This document shows positions 45,164-54,146 of a DNA stretch of 64,000 nucleotides, piece after piece (the stretch's first letter is position 1; each line of letters opens with the position of its first letter). The translations under genes were made by a program, and so were the position numbers. The DNA comes from Streptomyces spiroverticillatus (GTDB lineage: Bacteria; Actinomycetota; Actinomycetes; Streptomycetales; Streptomycetaceae). The notes below the pieces were generated by a model that was not told where the DNA came from, searched no databases, and saw only the letters and a list, made by a program, of their open reading frames with translations. Location of the stretch: contig BMUX01000008.1 of assembly GCA_014650415.1 (NCBI GenBank), forward strand, positions 312,784-376,783. The letters are read 5' to 3'.

Positions 45164-45200
45164 CCGGTCCCGCCCGCAGCGGCGGGACCGGACTCTTTTT
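45164..45200 (+). terminator. Rho-independent terminator with T tract
   Basis: CCGGTCCCGCC (45164-45174) pairs with GGCGGGACCGG (45181-45191) and is followed by ACTCTTTTT. It is the clearest intrinsic terminator in the window and closes the EF-hand gene. Confidence 0.85.
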
Positions 45201-45319
45201 GCCCACGGACCCCGATGGTCCCTCGAATGGCGGTACCCGGACGCTCCGCCGCGCGCGGGCCGCGCCACCCGTTGATAAGCACGAAACGGAGAAGTACCGC
45301 ATCGACGGAAGGTCTGATC

Positions 45320-46153
45320 GTGCTCTCATCCCAGATCGTGGCCGCTGCCACGCTCCCGTCCCCCGGGGACCGCGCGCTCGCGGTGGAATTCCAGCAGGGC
45401 ATTTCCGACGCCTGGTCCAAGGTCGCCCAGTTCGTGCCGAAGCTGGCCGGATTCCTGGTGATCCTCCTGGTCGGCTGGTTCGTTTCCAAGATGATCGCCA
45501 GAGTGCTCGACCGGGTCCTGCGCAAGGTCGGCTTCGAGCGGCTCAGCGAACGGGCCGGCTCCGCCAAGATCTTCGACAACTCGAAGTACGACGCGACCTC
45601 CCTGGTGTGCAAGGTCGTCTACTACGCGCTGCTGCTGGTCACCCTCCAGCTCGCGTTCGGCGTCTTCGGCCCCAACCCGGTCAGCGGCATGATCGACGGC
45701 ATCGTCGCCTGGCTGCCGAAGGCCCTGGTCGGCCTGGTGCTCGTCGTGGTCGCCATGGCGATCGCGAACGCCGTGCGGGGCATCGTCTCCGGCGTGCTGT
45801 CGGCCGCTTCGTACGGGCCGATGGTGGCCCGTATCGTCTGGGCGGTCATCGTCGCCCTCGGCGTGATCGCGGCCCTCGGCCAGGTCGGCATCGCCACGAC
45901 CGTCACGCAGCCGGTGCTGATCGCCGCGCTGGCGGCCGTCGCGGGCATCCTGATCGTCGGCGTCGGCGGGGCGCTGATCCAGCCGATGCGCGGCCGCATC
46001 GAACGCTGGATGGACACCGCCGAGGCCGAGACCGGCCGGATGCGGGCGACCACGGGTCCCGACACCGCCCGCGACGGCGCCTACCAGGCCGGCCGCGAGG
46101 ACGCCCTGCGCCACCAGCCCGTCACGGACCCGGAACGCGTCGACCCCATGTGA
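45320..46153 (+). CDS. CmpX/MscS-like conserved transmembrane protein
   Basis: The 277-residue membrane protein has about five hydrophobic helices and the repeated conserved TM-helix pattern (FLVILLVGWFVSKMIARVLD, ALVGLVLVVVAMAIANAVRG) found next to mechanosensitive-channel domains, as in CmpX. A cytoplasmic tail rich in charged residues follows. The MscS beta domain itself is absent. I chose the GTG at 45320 because GGAAGG precedes it. Confidence 0.82.
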   Translation: MLSSQIVAAATLPSPGDRALAVEFQQGISDAWSKVAQFVPKLAGFLVILLVGWFVSKMIARVLDRVLRKVGFERLSERAGSAKIFDNSKYDATSLVCKVVYYALLLVTLQLAFGVFGPNPVSGMIDGIVAWLPKALVGLVLVVVAMAIANAVRGIVSGVLSAASYGPMVARIVWAVIVALGVIAALGQVGIATTVTQPVLIAALAAVAGILIVGVGGALIQPMRGRIERWMDTAEAETGRMRATTGPDTARDGAYQAGREDALRHQPVTDPERVDPM

Positions 46154-46162
46154 CGCCCCACG

Positions 46163-46209
46163 CCGACGGCCAGGCCCCCGCACTGCGCGTGCGCGGGCCG
46201 GGCCGTCGG
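46163..46209. terminator. hairpin between convergent genes
   Basis: CCGACGGCC (46163-46171) and GGCCGTCGG (46201-46209) enclose a further GC-rich stem. It lies between the CmpX-like stop and the start of the next minus-strand gene's 3' end. Confidence 0.55.
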
Positions 46210-46213
46210 GCGT

Positions 46214-46525
46214 TCAGCCGCGGGGAGCGACGAGGCGGTGACGTCGTACGAGATACGTCAGGGCCGTCAGCCGGCACACCGCGTAGTCGTACGCCACCGG
46301 CTCCCGCCAGTCGATCTCGGCCAGCGCGTCCAGGAACCCCAGCGCGTAGTCGGCCAGCGCCGCACGATCGGGGGCGGCGGGCTCCAGCCCCGCTGCGCGC
46401 GCACCGAGACGTTCACGGATCTCGGCGGCGTGCTGGTCGACCGCGGCGGCGAAACCGGGCTCGAAGGCGAATTCGGCGAACCGCGCCTCGTAACCGGCGC
46501 ACACCGTGGTCAGAACACAGGACAT
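46214..46525 (-). CDS. small conserved hypothetical protein
   Basis: The 103-residue acidic, alpha-helical protein (CAGYEARFAEFAFEPGFAAA, DYALGFLDALAEIDWREP) has codon bias like its neighbours and looks real. It resembles small uncharacterised actinobacterial proteins of one domain; I do not recognise a function. It has no signal peptide or membrane segment. Confidence 0.7.
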   Translation of the reverse strand: MSCVLTTVCAGYEARFAEFAFEPGFAAAVDQHAAEIRERLGARAAGLEPAAPDRAALADYALGFLDALAEIDWREPVAYDYAVCRLTALTYLVRRHRLVAPRG

Positions 46526-46599
46526 AACCCCGCGAGACTACAGGAATGCCCTGCCGGGGCCGAGGCCGGGCTGCTTCCGGACCCGGCCCCGGCCGGGGT

Positions 46600-47136
46600 T
46601 CAGGCCTCCCGGTCGGAGGCCGGCCAGACGTACGGCAGATCGTCCGGTACGTCCGGGAACAGTTCCCGGTAGAGCTCCGGGGCCTTGCGGACGAGCGCGG
46701 AGCGGTGACTGCGGTGGAATGCGGGGTCACCGAGCCACGGCGGCAGCTCCCCGGCGGCGGCGAGCTCCGCCTGCTCCCGCACCGCGCCGCCGCCGGGACC
46801 GGGCCGCTTGCGGGCCCTGCCGCTGCCGGGGCCGGGCCGCTTCCGCGTCTCGCCGCCGCCCTGCCGCCACGCCAGGTAGTCCCGTACGAGAGCGTCCGCA
46901 CACGTGTCGGCCCGCCCCTCGGCGGTCCACGCCGCGCAGACGTCGAGCCCGTACCGGACCAGCGCCTCCTCGTACCCCGCCCACATGCGCACGGCAGGGT
47001 GCCGCCGCCAGCCGTAGCCGGGCACGGTCAGGCCGCGGAACACCTGGAGGGCCTCGACGCGCTGCTTGCCGAGCCGCCGCTGGTCGAGCACGGCCGCCGA
47101 GTCCGAGAAGCCGGGATGGGTGAGAAAGGTCTGCAT
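46600..47136 (-). CDS. MSMEG_6728-type / Pyr_excise-like protein
   Basis: The 178-residue protein begins QTFLTHPGFSDSAAVLDQRR and LGKQRVEALQVFRGL, the hallmark of the MSMEG_6728 family related to T4 endonuclease V (pyrimidine-dimer glycosylase fold). WRRHPAVRMWAGYEEALVRY is also conserved. Residues about 95-115 hold a local duplication (RKRPGPGSGRA, RKRPGPGGGA) inserted before the C-terminal segment WLGDPAFHRSHRSALVRKAP. A DNA repair role is the family suggestion, unproven. Confidence 0.8.
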   Translation of the reverse strand: MQTFLTHPGFSDSAAVLDQRRLGKQRVEALQVFRGLTVPGYGWRRHPAVRMWAGYEEALVRYGLDVCAAWTAEGRADTCADALVRDYLAWRQGGGETRKRPGPGSGRARKRPGPGGGAVREQAELAAAGELPPWLGDPAFHRSHRSALVRKAPELYRELFPDVPDDLPYVWPASDREA

Positions 47137-47181
47137 TCCGCATCCCTACCCCCGGAGGGCGGCCCTGCACGGGTGACCCGG

Positions 47182-48342
47182 TCAGCTGCGGAAGGGTCCC
47201 GTCACCTCGTAGGTGATGCCGCCGGACGAGCTGCCGCTCGTACCGCGCTGGCTGGAGAAGTACAGGCGGGTGCCGTCCGGGGAGAACGCCGGGCCCGTGA
47301 TCTCCGAGCCGGACTGGCCCGTCAGGCGCAGGAACGGCGTCACCACGTTCTCCCGGGTGATCACGCAGATGTCCATCGAGCCGCCGTCCTCCGCGACGAA
47401 CAGGTCGCCCGAGGCGGCCCCCGTGACGTTGTCGACACCGGTCAGCGGGGCGTTGCCGCCGGTCACCAGGGAGTCGTCGTAGACGAGGTCGAGGGTGGAG
47501 GCGGCTGCGTCGTACTTCCACACCCGGTTGTCGCCCTTGGTGGTGAAGTAGCAGACGCCGTCGGCGTAGTAGCAGCCCTCGCCGCCGTTGAAGCGCTTGG
47601 CGCCGGACACCTGGTTACGGGTGGCCTTCGACGCGCCGGACGGATCGGGCACCTTCGCCCAGGTGACCGGGCCGCTCGTCCCCGAACCCGCCTTCAGCAC
47701 CTCCAACTGCCCGGAGGCGAGGTTGCCCCAGGCGGTGGGGGTGAAGCGGTAGAAGCACCCGTCGGTGACGTCCTCCGTCAGGTAGACGACCTTGCGGTCC
47801 GGGTCGGCGGCGGCCGCCTCGTGCTTGAACCGGCCCATCGCGTCGCGCCGCACCGCCGCCTTCACCCCCCAAGGATCAGTCTCATACACGTACCCCCGGT
47901 CCACCTCCTCGCAGGACAGCCAGGTGTTCCACGGGGTCTTGCCGCCCGCGCAGTTCTGCCGCGTGGAGGAGAGGATGCGGTGCGCGCCGGTGATCGCGCC
48001 GGTCGCGGAGAAGCGGATGGCGCCCGCGCCGCCGGACGGGTCGACCTCCGAGTTGGAGACGTAGATCCAGCCGGTGCCGTCGGCGTAGCAGGCGCCGCCG
48101 TCGGGCGCGGGGTGCCAGGTGTACGAGGTCCCGGCGACCTTCTGTCCGGAGCGGGCGACGATACGGCTGCGGAATCCGGCGGGAAGCTGCACGCCGTTCG
48201 CGTCGGCGCTGCCGAGAGCGCCGTAGGGCCCCGCGCCGGGCTGAGCCGGGTCGGCGTGGGCGGCGCCCAGCCAGAGGGATCCGCTGAAGGCGGTCGCGGA
48301 CGGGCCGATGACGGCGGCGCGCAGGAAGGTGCGGCGTTCCAT
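47182..48342 (-). CDS. PhoX-like (DUF839) exported protein, Tat signal
   Basis: The 386-residue protein starts with a twin-arginine signal (MERRTFLRAAVIGPSA, cleavage likely after AHA near residue 30). The mature part is a beta-propeller-like PhoX/DUF839 domain (SCEEVDRGYVYETD, GRFKHEAAAADP, YLTEDVTDGCFYRF, GGEGCYYADGVCYF). PhoX family members are calcium/iron-dependent phosphatases. The conserved metal ligands E, C and E in these blocks appear present. It lies alone and probably has its own promoter in the upstream gap. Confidence 0.88.
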   Translation of the reverse strand: MERRTFLRAAVIGPSATAFSGSLWLGAAHADPAQPGAGPYGALGSADANGVQLPAGFRSRIVARSGQKVAGTSYTWHPAPDGGACYADGTGWIYVSNSEVDPSGGAGAIRFSATGAITGAHRILSSTRQNCAGGKTPWNTWLSCEEVDRGYVYETDPWGVKAAVRRDAMGRFKHEAAAADPDRKVVYLTEDVTDGCFYRFTPTAWGNLASGQLEVLKAGSGTSGPVTWAKVPDPSGASKATRNQVSGAKRFNGGEGCYYADGVCYFTTKGDNRVWKYDAAASTLDLVYDDSLVTGGNAPLTGVDNVTGAASGDLFVAEDGGSMDICVITRENVVTPFLRLTGQSGSEITGPAFSPDGTRLYFSSQRGTSGSSSGGITYEVTGPFRS

Positions 48343-48673
48343 GGGCGATCACTCCAGGTTCCGGGGCCGGTTGGCAGGCAGAACCTAGGGTTCCGGGATT
48401 GCCTGCGCGACAACGGGTCCTGAACGGCGGGGGAAGAGCGGGGGGAGCGGGTGGGGATCGGCCTGAACTCCGCCGCACGGCAGGCTGGTTGGGGGCCGTC
48501 CCGGAACACCGGCATCGGCTGTGAGCGTGCCTCGCCGAGCTGCGGGCGGGCCGTGCCGATCCGCCGCGCGGCCCGGACAACCTGCTGGCCGACCCGTCGG
48601 CCTCGCCCCGCCGACCCGCTGAACGGCCCCGTCAGCCGGGCGGCCAACCGCGCCGGGCGGCCGCCCCTCCGCG
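48343..48673. other. 331-bp gap upstream of PhoX-like gene
   Basis: No convincing gene is seen. A nested inverted repeat, GCAGGCA (48374-48380), GAACC-TAG-GGTTC (48381-48393) and TGCCTGC (48400-48406), lies 32-64 bp upstream of the PhoX-like start and may be an operator or promoter element. It does not match the PHO-box heptamer. Confidence 0.45.
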
Positions 48674-49597
48674 CTATCCCGCCAGCTCGCCCAGCAGGGA
48701 CCAGGTGCGCAGCCGGTCGGCGTCACCGGCGATGTCCGTTCCCGAGAACACCACCTCCGTCGCCCCCGCGTCCCGGTAGCGCTGCACCTCGGCGGCCACC
48801 TCCCGCTCGTCGCCGATCACCGCCACGTCCACGGCCCGCCGCCCGCCCGAGAGCTCGATGGCCCGCGCGTACGAAGGGAACTGCTCGTAGAACGCGAGCT
48901 GTTCGGCGGCCTTCTCCCGCACGGCCTGCGCGTCGTCGGTGACCACGCCGTACACCAGGGCCACGATCCGCGGCGCGGGACGGCCCGCAGCCTCGGCCGC
49001 GGCGGTCACGGCCGGCACGATGTGCTCGCCCAGCGCACGCGGCCCCGCCAGATAGGGCAGGATGCCGTCCGCCAACTCCCCGCTCACGCGCAGGGCCTGG
49101 GGCCCCATGGCGGCGACGAGCAACGGCACGCCGCCCTCCGCCCCCGGCACGCGGGCGGAGATCGGGGTGGTGGCCGTGAGCAGCTCGCCGTGGAAGTCGG
49201 CCGTGCCCGACTCCGTCAACTGCCGCAGGGCGGTGAGGAATTCACGCAGCCGTGCGACGGGACGCTGGTACGGAATGCCGAAACCGGTCTCGGTCAGGAG
49301 TTTCGTGCCGAGCGCCAGCCCGAGGTGGTAGCGGCCGTGCGTGGCCGCCTGGGCGGTCTGGGCCTGGCTGGAGACCAGCAGCGGGTGGCGGCCGAAGACG
49401 GGAATCGCCGACGTGCCCACGTGCAGGCCAGGCACCTCCCGTCCGACGATCGCCGCGAGCTGGGGCGAGTCCGGGCCGAAGGTCTGCCCGAACCAGGCCG
49501 ACCGCAGCCCGGCGGCCGCGGCCTCGCGGGCAAGCTCCACGGTGGCGTCGACCTGGTTGGCGGCCTCGGTCGCGCTGAGTGCTACTCCGGTAGTCAT
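48674..49597 (-). CDS. luciferase-like F420-dependent oxidoreductase
   Basis: The 307-residue TIM-barrel protein matches the bacterial luciferase-like family (GLRSAWFGQTFGPD, GTSAIPVFGRHPLLVSSQAQ, GRYHLGLALGTKLLTE, MGPQALRVSGELADG). Actinobacterial members mostly use coenzyme F420 to reduce or oxidise small molecules. It precedes the TIM-barrel gene at 49721 by 123 bp but in the same strand order they may be separate units. The substrate is unknown. Confidence 0.88.
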   Translation of the reverse strand: MTTGVALSATEAANQVDATVELAREAAAAGLRSAWFGQTFGPDSPQLAAIVGREVPGLHVGTSAIPVFGRHPLLVSSQAQTAQAATHGRYHLGLALGTKLLTETGFGIPYQRPVARLREFLTALRQLTESGTADFHGELLTATTPISARVPGAEGGVPLLVAAMGPQALRVSGELADGILPYLAGPRALGEHIVPAVTAAAEAAGRPAPRIVALVYGVVTDDAQAVREKAAEQLAFYEQFPSYARAIELSGGRRAVDVAVIGDEREVAAEVQRYRDAGATEVVFSGTDIAGDADRLRTWSLLGELAG

Positions 49598-49720
49598 GTC
49601 ACTTCAAACACAAGGGAGTTGGGACCGAATTCCGCTCCGTTGTGACGGCTGTATGACATTCCTGTGTACGCGGCCGGCGGGGGCTCACAAGCGCAGAGGC
49701 ACAGGGGGACAGCAGCCCGG

Positions 49721-50629
49721 TCAGCGCGCGCGGCGGCCCGAGAGGGCCATCCGGTTCCAGGTGTGGCGGCGGCCCCGGATCGCGACCGAGTACGCGTACA
49801 TCACCTCGGGGTCGCACATCCCGGGGATGTAGGAGTCGCCGAAGTGGTGCGCGTCGAACCCGGCCTCCTTCGCGTTGAGAGCCAACTGCGGCACCACGTT
49901 GGCGTGGCTGCCCTCCTGGCTGGTGCCGATGGCGCCCATCACCACCGCCCCCGCGTCCTGCACCGCCGCCACCGCCTCGGCGGCCAGCTCCCGGGTGACC
50001 CCGGGCAGGGTGCCGGGCAGCGGCATGACGACGCCGTCGGCACCCGCGTCCACCAGCGCGGTCAGCCGCGCGGTGGTGACCCGCTCCGGGTGCCCGGCGT
50101 GGTGCATCTTCCCCGACCACAGGGCCGCGTCGTCGCCCAGCCCCGCCCGCAGCTCCTCGGTGACCCGGGCCATCGCGTCGTACGAGCCGCCCGTGCCGGG
50201 GTTCGCGGTGATGCAGAGCATGGCCGCACCCATGTCGACGAGGCGCTTGGCGTACTCGGGCCTGGCCCGCCGGATCTCGGGCACGTCCCCCGGCTCCAGA
50301 TTGACGCCGATGGGCCGGCCGACCACCTGGGCCAGCGCGGTGAAGCTGCTGAAGGCGCCGAGTCCGGGCAGCGTCAGCCGCTCCCCGTCCCAGGCCCGCT
50401 CGATCAGGTTCAGTACGACGATGTCCGCCCCGAAAGCGGCGACCAGCTCGGCGTTGTGCACGCCCCGGCCGTCGGGATGCGGGGACAGCGCGGCGCGCTC
50501 CGCGAAGACCTCGGCGACCATGGTGCGCCCCTCGGCGGCGGCCACCGCCCGGGTCAGAGCCCGGCCGCGCAGGGCGGCGAGCTGCTCACGGTCGAGGTCC
50601 AGGATGCGAGGTTCATCACTCTTCGTCAT
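49721..50629 (-). CDS. TIM-barrel protein, BtpA/PEP-mutase-like
   Basis: The 302-residue protein shows a beta/alpha-barrel pattern with LNLIERAWDGERLTLPGLG, GVNLEPGD, CITANPGTGGSY, WSGKMHHAGHPERV, DGVVMPLPGT and HHFGDSYIPGMCDPEVMYAY. It resembles uncharacterised relatives of BtpA or the phosphoenolpyruvate mutase superfamily. The His-rich KMHHAGHPER suggests a metal or phosphate site. I cannot assign a reaction. The ATG at 50629 is chosen by start of homology and GGGAAG upstream. Confidence 0.75.
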   Translation of the reverse strand: MTKSDEPRILDLDREQLAALRGRALTRAVAAAEGRTMVAEVFAERAALSPHPDGRGVHNAELVAAFGADIVVLNLIERAWDGERLTLPGLGAFSSFTALAQVVGRPIGVNLEPGDVPEIRRARPEYAKRLVDMGAAMLCITANPGTGGSYDAMARVTEELRAGLGDDAALWSGKMHHAGHPERVTTARLTALVDAGADGVVMPLPGTLPGVTRELAAEAVAAVQDAGAVVMGAIGTSQEGSHANVVPQLALNAKEAGFDAHHFGDSYIPGMCDPEVMYAYSVAIRGRRHTWNRMALSGRRAR

Positions 50630-50796
50630 GCTTCCCACCCTAGGAGCACAGCCGGGACGCGGCCCCGGACCTTGGCCGCGAAAGCGCGGGACTTCCGCCC
50701 CTGCCCGTCCCGGGACCGGCGGGCAGCCCCGCAACCTCCCGGAGCGACCGACTACAGTGCGCGCGACGGCAGCCCGGCTACCCGAGGAGGGAAACG

Positions 50797-52470
50797 GTGA
50801 CCGAAACCGGCGAATCCCGTTCCGCCGACCACACATCGAACGCGTCGGCCGGGGGTCGGGCACAGGCCGCCTCGGGTCCGGATTCGTCTGCGGGCGAGGA
50901 TGCGGCCTCGGGCCCGGGTTCGGCTGCGGGCCGCGCGTCGGCCGTCTCGTCCTCGGCCTCGGGCCGGGACTCGGCTGCCTCGGGCCCGGGTTCGGCTGCT
51001 GGCCAGGACTTGGCCTCAAGTCCGGTCTCGGCTGCGGGCCAGGATTCGGCCTCAGGCCTGGACGTGGCTACGGGCCCCGCGTCAGCCGCCTCTGGCCCGG
51101 GCCTGGATTCAGCCTCGGCCGCGGGCCGCTCGGCTGCCTCGGGCCAGGACTCAACTGCGGGCCCGGCCTCGGCCTCAGGTCCGGTCTCGGCCGCGAACCC
51201 CGCGTCAGCCGTCTCTACCCCGAACTCGGCCACGGGCCAAGCATCGGCGGACAGCCGGACAGCGGCCGCGAGCCGGCGGCCGGCCGACGGTCAGGCCTCC
51301 CCGCCCAGCCCCCTGCACCGCGTGCTGCGCTACCTTCCCCTCATCGCCCCCGTACTCCTCTGGGCCGTCCCCTGCTGGCTCCTCCTGCACACGGGCCAGC
51401 ACTGGCCGCTGCCCGTCACCCTGACCGGCACCGCCCTCTTCGCCCTCGGCCTGGTCGTCATGCCGCTCGCGATGGTGCGCGGCCACGGCCGACGCCAGCA
51501 GGACCGGGCGGCGATCGTCGGCGACACCTTGCTGGGCGCGGCCTGGATCCTGTTCACCTGGTCCGTCCTGCTCGGCGTCGTCCTGCGGCTCGCGCTGACG
51601 CTGGCCGACGTCGGGGACGGGCAGGCCCGGGCCCGTACCGTCACCTGGGCGATCCTCGCCACCGCCGCCGCACTCCTCGCCTGGGGCTACGCCGAAGCCC
51701 GCCGCGTCCCCCGGGTCCGCAGCCTGGACGTACAACTGCCGCGCCTGGGAGCCGGGTTGGACGGAACCCGCGTCGTCCTGATCACCGACACCCACTACGG
51801 CCCGCTCGACCGCGCCCGCTGGTCGGAGCGCGTCTGTGAAACGGTCAACTCCCTGGAGGCCGACCTCGTCTGCCACACCGGGGACATCGCGGACGGCACC
51901 GCCGACCGTCGCCGCGCCCAGGCCACCCCGCTCGGCACCGTCAAGGCCACCCACGCCCGGGTCTACGTCACCGGCAACCACGAGTACTACAGCGAGGCCC
52001 AGGGCTGGGTCGACCTGATGGACGAACTGGGCTGGGAACCTCTGCGCAACCGCCACCTCCTCCTCGAGCGAGGCGGCGACACCCTGGTCGTCGCCGGAGT
52101 GGACGACGTCACCGCCGAGTCCTCCGGCCTGGTCGGCCACCGCGCGCACCTCGCCGGAGCGCTGGCCGGCGCGGACCCCGACCACCCCGTCCTCCTCCTC
52201 GCCCACCAGCCCAAGTTCATCGACCGGGCGGCGGCGGGCGGCGTCGACCTCCAGCTCTCCGGGCACACGCACGGCGGCCAGATCTGGCCCTTCCACCACC
52301 TGGTCCGCCTCGACCAGCCCGCCCTCGCGGGCCTCACCCGCCACGGCCCCCGCACCCTGCTTTACACGAGCCGGGGCACCGGCTTCTGGGGTCCGCCCTT
52401 CCGCGTCTTCGCCCCGAGCGAGATCACCCTCCTGGTCCTCCGCTCCCCGCAGGCCGGGGCGGCCTCCTGA
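50797..52470 (+). CDS. YkuE-like membrane metallophosphoesterase with low-complexity N-terminus
   Basis: The 557-residue protein has three parts. Residues 1-165 are Ser/Ala/Gly-rich imperfect repeats (ASGPGSAAGxDS-type). About 175-320 hold four hydrophobic helices. From 325 on is a calcineurin-like phosphoesterase with metal motifs TDTHYGPLD, HTGDIADG, TGNHEYYS, LAHQP and SGHTHGGQ. YkuE-like enzymes act on phospholipid or UDP-glycan substrates at the membrane. The long tail is not part of the family and may be cytoplasmic disorder. GAGGAGG sits before the GTG. It converges tightly with the next gene. Confidence 0.9.
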   Translation: MTETGESRSADHTSNASAGGRAQAASGPDSSAGEDAASGPGSAAGRASAVSSSASGRDSAASGPGSAAGQDLASSPVSAAGQDSASGLDVATGPASAASGPGLDSASAAGRSAASGQDSTAGPASASGPVSAANPASAVSTPNSATGQASADSRTAAASRRPADGQASPPSPLHRVLRYLPLIAPVLLWAVPCWLLLHTGQHWPLPVTLTGTALFALGLVVMPLAMVRGHGRRQQDRAAIVGDTLLGAAWILFTWSVLLGVVLRLALTLADVGDGQARARTVTWAILATAAALLAWGYAEARRVPRVRSLDVQLPRLGAGLDGTRVVLITDTHYGPLDRARWSERVCETVNSLEADLVCHTGDIADGTADRRRAQATPLGTVKATHARVYVTGNHEYYSEAQGWVDLMDELGWEPLRNRHLLLERGGDTLVVAGVDDVTAESSGLVGHRAHLAGALAGADPDHPVLLLAHQPKFIDRAAAGGVDLQLSGHTHGGQIWPFHHLVRLDQPALAGLTRHGPRTLLYTSRGTGFWGPPFRVFAPSEITLLVLRSPQAGAAS

Positions 52471-52474
52471 GCCT

Positions 52475-52948
52475 TCACGCCCGCCCCTTCCTTCCCCCGA
52501 AGCGCTCCGCAACCACATTCGCAGCCGTCACGGCAAGAGTGGCCGCGAGCGCGGGCAGCCACGGCTGACGCACCGTCAACCCTGGTGTCAGCACCAGGGT
52601 CAGCAGTACGGAAAGGAAAGTGGCCAGCGTCGAAACCAGGGCGTCCGTGACCCGGCGTGCCCTCCCGAAGCTCACCCTCGTACGCGTCAGCACGCGCAGC
52701 GGATGCATCAGCAGACTGACCGCCGCCGTGCACGGAATCAACACCAGGGCCGCCCACACCACGGGCCACACTCCGTCGGACTCGACCGCCCCGCCGGAGG
52801 GAGCCACCACGAGCAGGAGCCCCGCGAGCAGGACCAGCACGAGCCAGACCGTCACACCGCCCCCGCACCCCGCGAACCCGACCGCGGACAGGGTCCGTTG
52901 ACGCCACGTCAGGTCCGCCCGCATGGCCTCTTCGCGATGCTGCTTCAC
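52475..52948 (-). CDS. hypothetical membrane protein
   Basis: The 157-residue protein has four hydrophobic segments (VTVWLVLVLLAGLLLVVAP, VWAALVLIPCTAAVSLLM, LVSTLATFLSVLLTLVL, ALAATLAVTAANVVAE) and a basic end. No family is recognised. The GTG at 52948 follows AAGGGGGA; a longer start would add proline-rich sequence. It stops 4 bp from the convergent phosphoesterase stop. Confidence 0.72.
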   Translation of the reverse strand: MKQHREEAMRADLTWRQRTLSAVGFAGCGGGVTVWLVLVLLAGLLLVVAPSGGAVESDGVWPVVWAALVLIPCTAAVSLLMHPLRVLTRTRVSFGRARRVTDALVSTLATFLSVLLTLVLTPGLTVRQPWLPALAATLAVTAANVVAERFGGRKGRA

Positions 52949-53155
52949 TTCTTCATCCCCCTTGCGGCAAGGAGGAGCAGGGCCGCACACACCGACCGGC
53001 ACACAAGCAGAAGGGCCCCGTCGGCCCGCTCCCCCTGATCTATCACTCCGGGCGGTCAACCCGGACAGAACAAGATCACCCTAACGTGGCACCTGTGCCG
53101 ATTTCGACCACCCCCGGCAGCGCGCAGGGCCTCCACCCGAGACCGTCCGCCCCTC

Positions 53156-53971
53156 TCACCGCGTCCGGGCGCGCTCGATCACCGCGAGAACGGCTTCCGT
53201 CACAGCCGCCGGCCGGCTGCGGTGGATGTAGTGCCCCGCGCCCCGCACCACCCTGTGCTCGCCCTGCACCGCTTCGGCGGCGATCTGTGCCTGGAGCTTC
53301 GTCCACCGCTCCCGCAACCGCAGGGGCACCCGGGTCTCAGCCATGGCGGTGCGGATCTGGTGGTCCCGGGCGTAGCACGCCAAGTCGGCCTGGACGAGCA
53401 GGTCCTGGAGCCGCGGGTCGTCCGTCACCTCGACGGCCGACCGCACAGCGGGCTTGCGCAGCGCACGTTCGATGCTTCCCACAGCCCTGTGCAGAACGAG
53501 CAACTGTCTGAAGGCTGACTCCATGATCCGCCCGAGCAGCGGGTCGAAGTCCTCGTGCGCCGGATCGACGAGGACCAGCCCCGCCACCAACTCCGTGGCG
53601 GTCCAGGCAAGGTGTTGGGCGAGCTGGCCTCCCCAGCTGTTGCCGACGAGAACGCACGGTCCCTGTCCCGTCTCCTTCAGCAGCGCGGTCAGGTCCGCCA
53701 CCGCGGAGGCGGCGGACAGCCGCGGCGCCGGATCACTCATACCGAGCCCCGCCCGGTCGTAGGCGACGACGCGTACGTGCCCGGCCAGCGCGGGAAGGAT
53801 CGGCGCCCAGGTCAGCGCAGGTGTACCGGCGGCCGCGTCCAGGACCACGGTGGGGCCGCCCGTTCCCGCCTCGACCCACCGCAGGGCCCGGCCACCGCCC
53901 CGGTCCAGCTCACCGAGCGTCACGCCGCCCGGTACGAGCTCACTCAGGGCCTTCACCACCGCGTCGCTCAT
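53156..53971 (-). CDS. alpha/beta hydrolase
   Basis: The 271-residue hydrolase has the elbow VGNSWGGQLAQH, YDRAGLGMSDPAP, the acid after VDPAHEDF and a late His in GAGHYIHRSRP. The Trp after the Ser suggests a class of esterase or lipase-like enzymes. GGGAGGGGAG precedes the ATG at 53971. No operon partners; the substrate is unknown. The 174-bp gap to the ABC genes holds a terminator hairpin. Confidence 0.85.
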   Translation of the reverse strand: MSDAVVKALSELVPGGVTLGELDRGGGRALRWVEAGTGGPTVVLDAAAGTPALTWAPILPALAGHVRVVAYDRAGLGMSDPAPRLSAASAVADLTALLKETGQGPCVLVGNSWGGQLAQHLAWTATELVAGLVLVDPAHEDFDPLLGRIMESAFRQLLVLHRAVGSIERALRKPAVRSAVEVTDDPRLQDLLVQADLACYARDHQIRTAMAETRVPLRLRERWTKLQAQIAAEAVQGEHRVVRGAGHYIHRSRPAAVTEAVLAVIERARTR

Positions 53972-54073
53972 GGGCTCCCCTCCCGTTGGGCGAAGCCCCC
54001 ATGCTGACGGGCCCGGCCGCCGGACAATAGCCCCTTCCGGCAACCGTGTTGAGCCCATGTCCCCCTGCGCAAG

Positions 54074-54111
54074 GGCGGCCTTCATGACCACGCCAGGTCA
54101 GGAAGGCCGCC
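54074..54111 (-). terminator. hairpin terminator after ABC importer operon
   Basis: GGCGGCCTTC (54074-54083) pairs with GAAGGCCGCC (54102-54111) just downstream of the ATPase stop in the direction of transcription. Confidence 0.6.
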
Positions 54112-54146
54112 ATCACGCCCCGGGCCGGGGGCGCACCCCACGGGTC

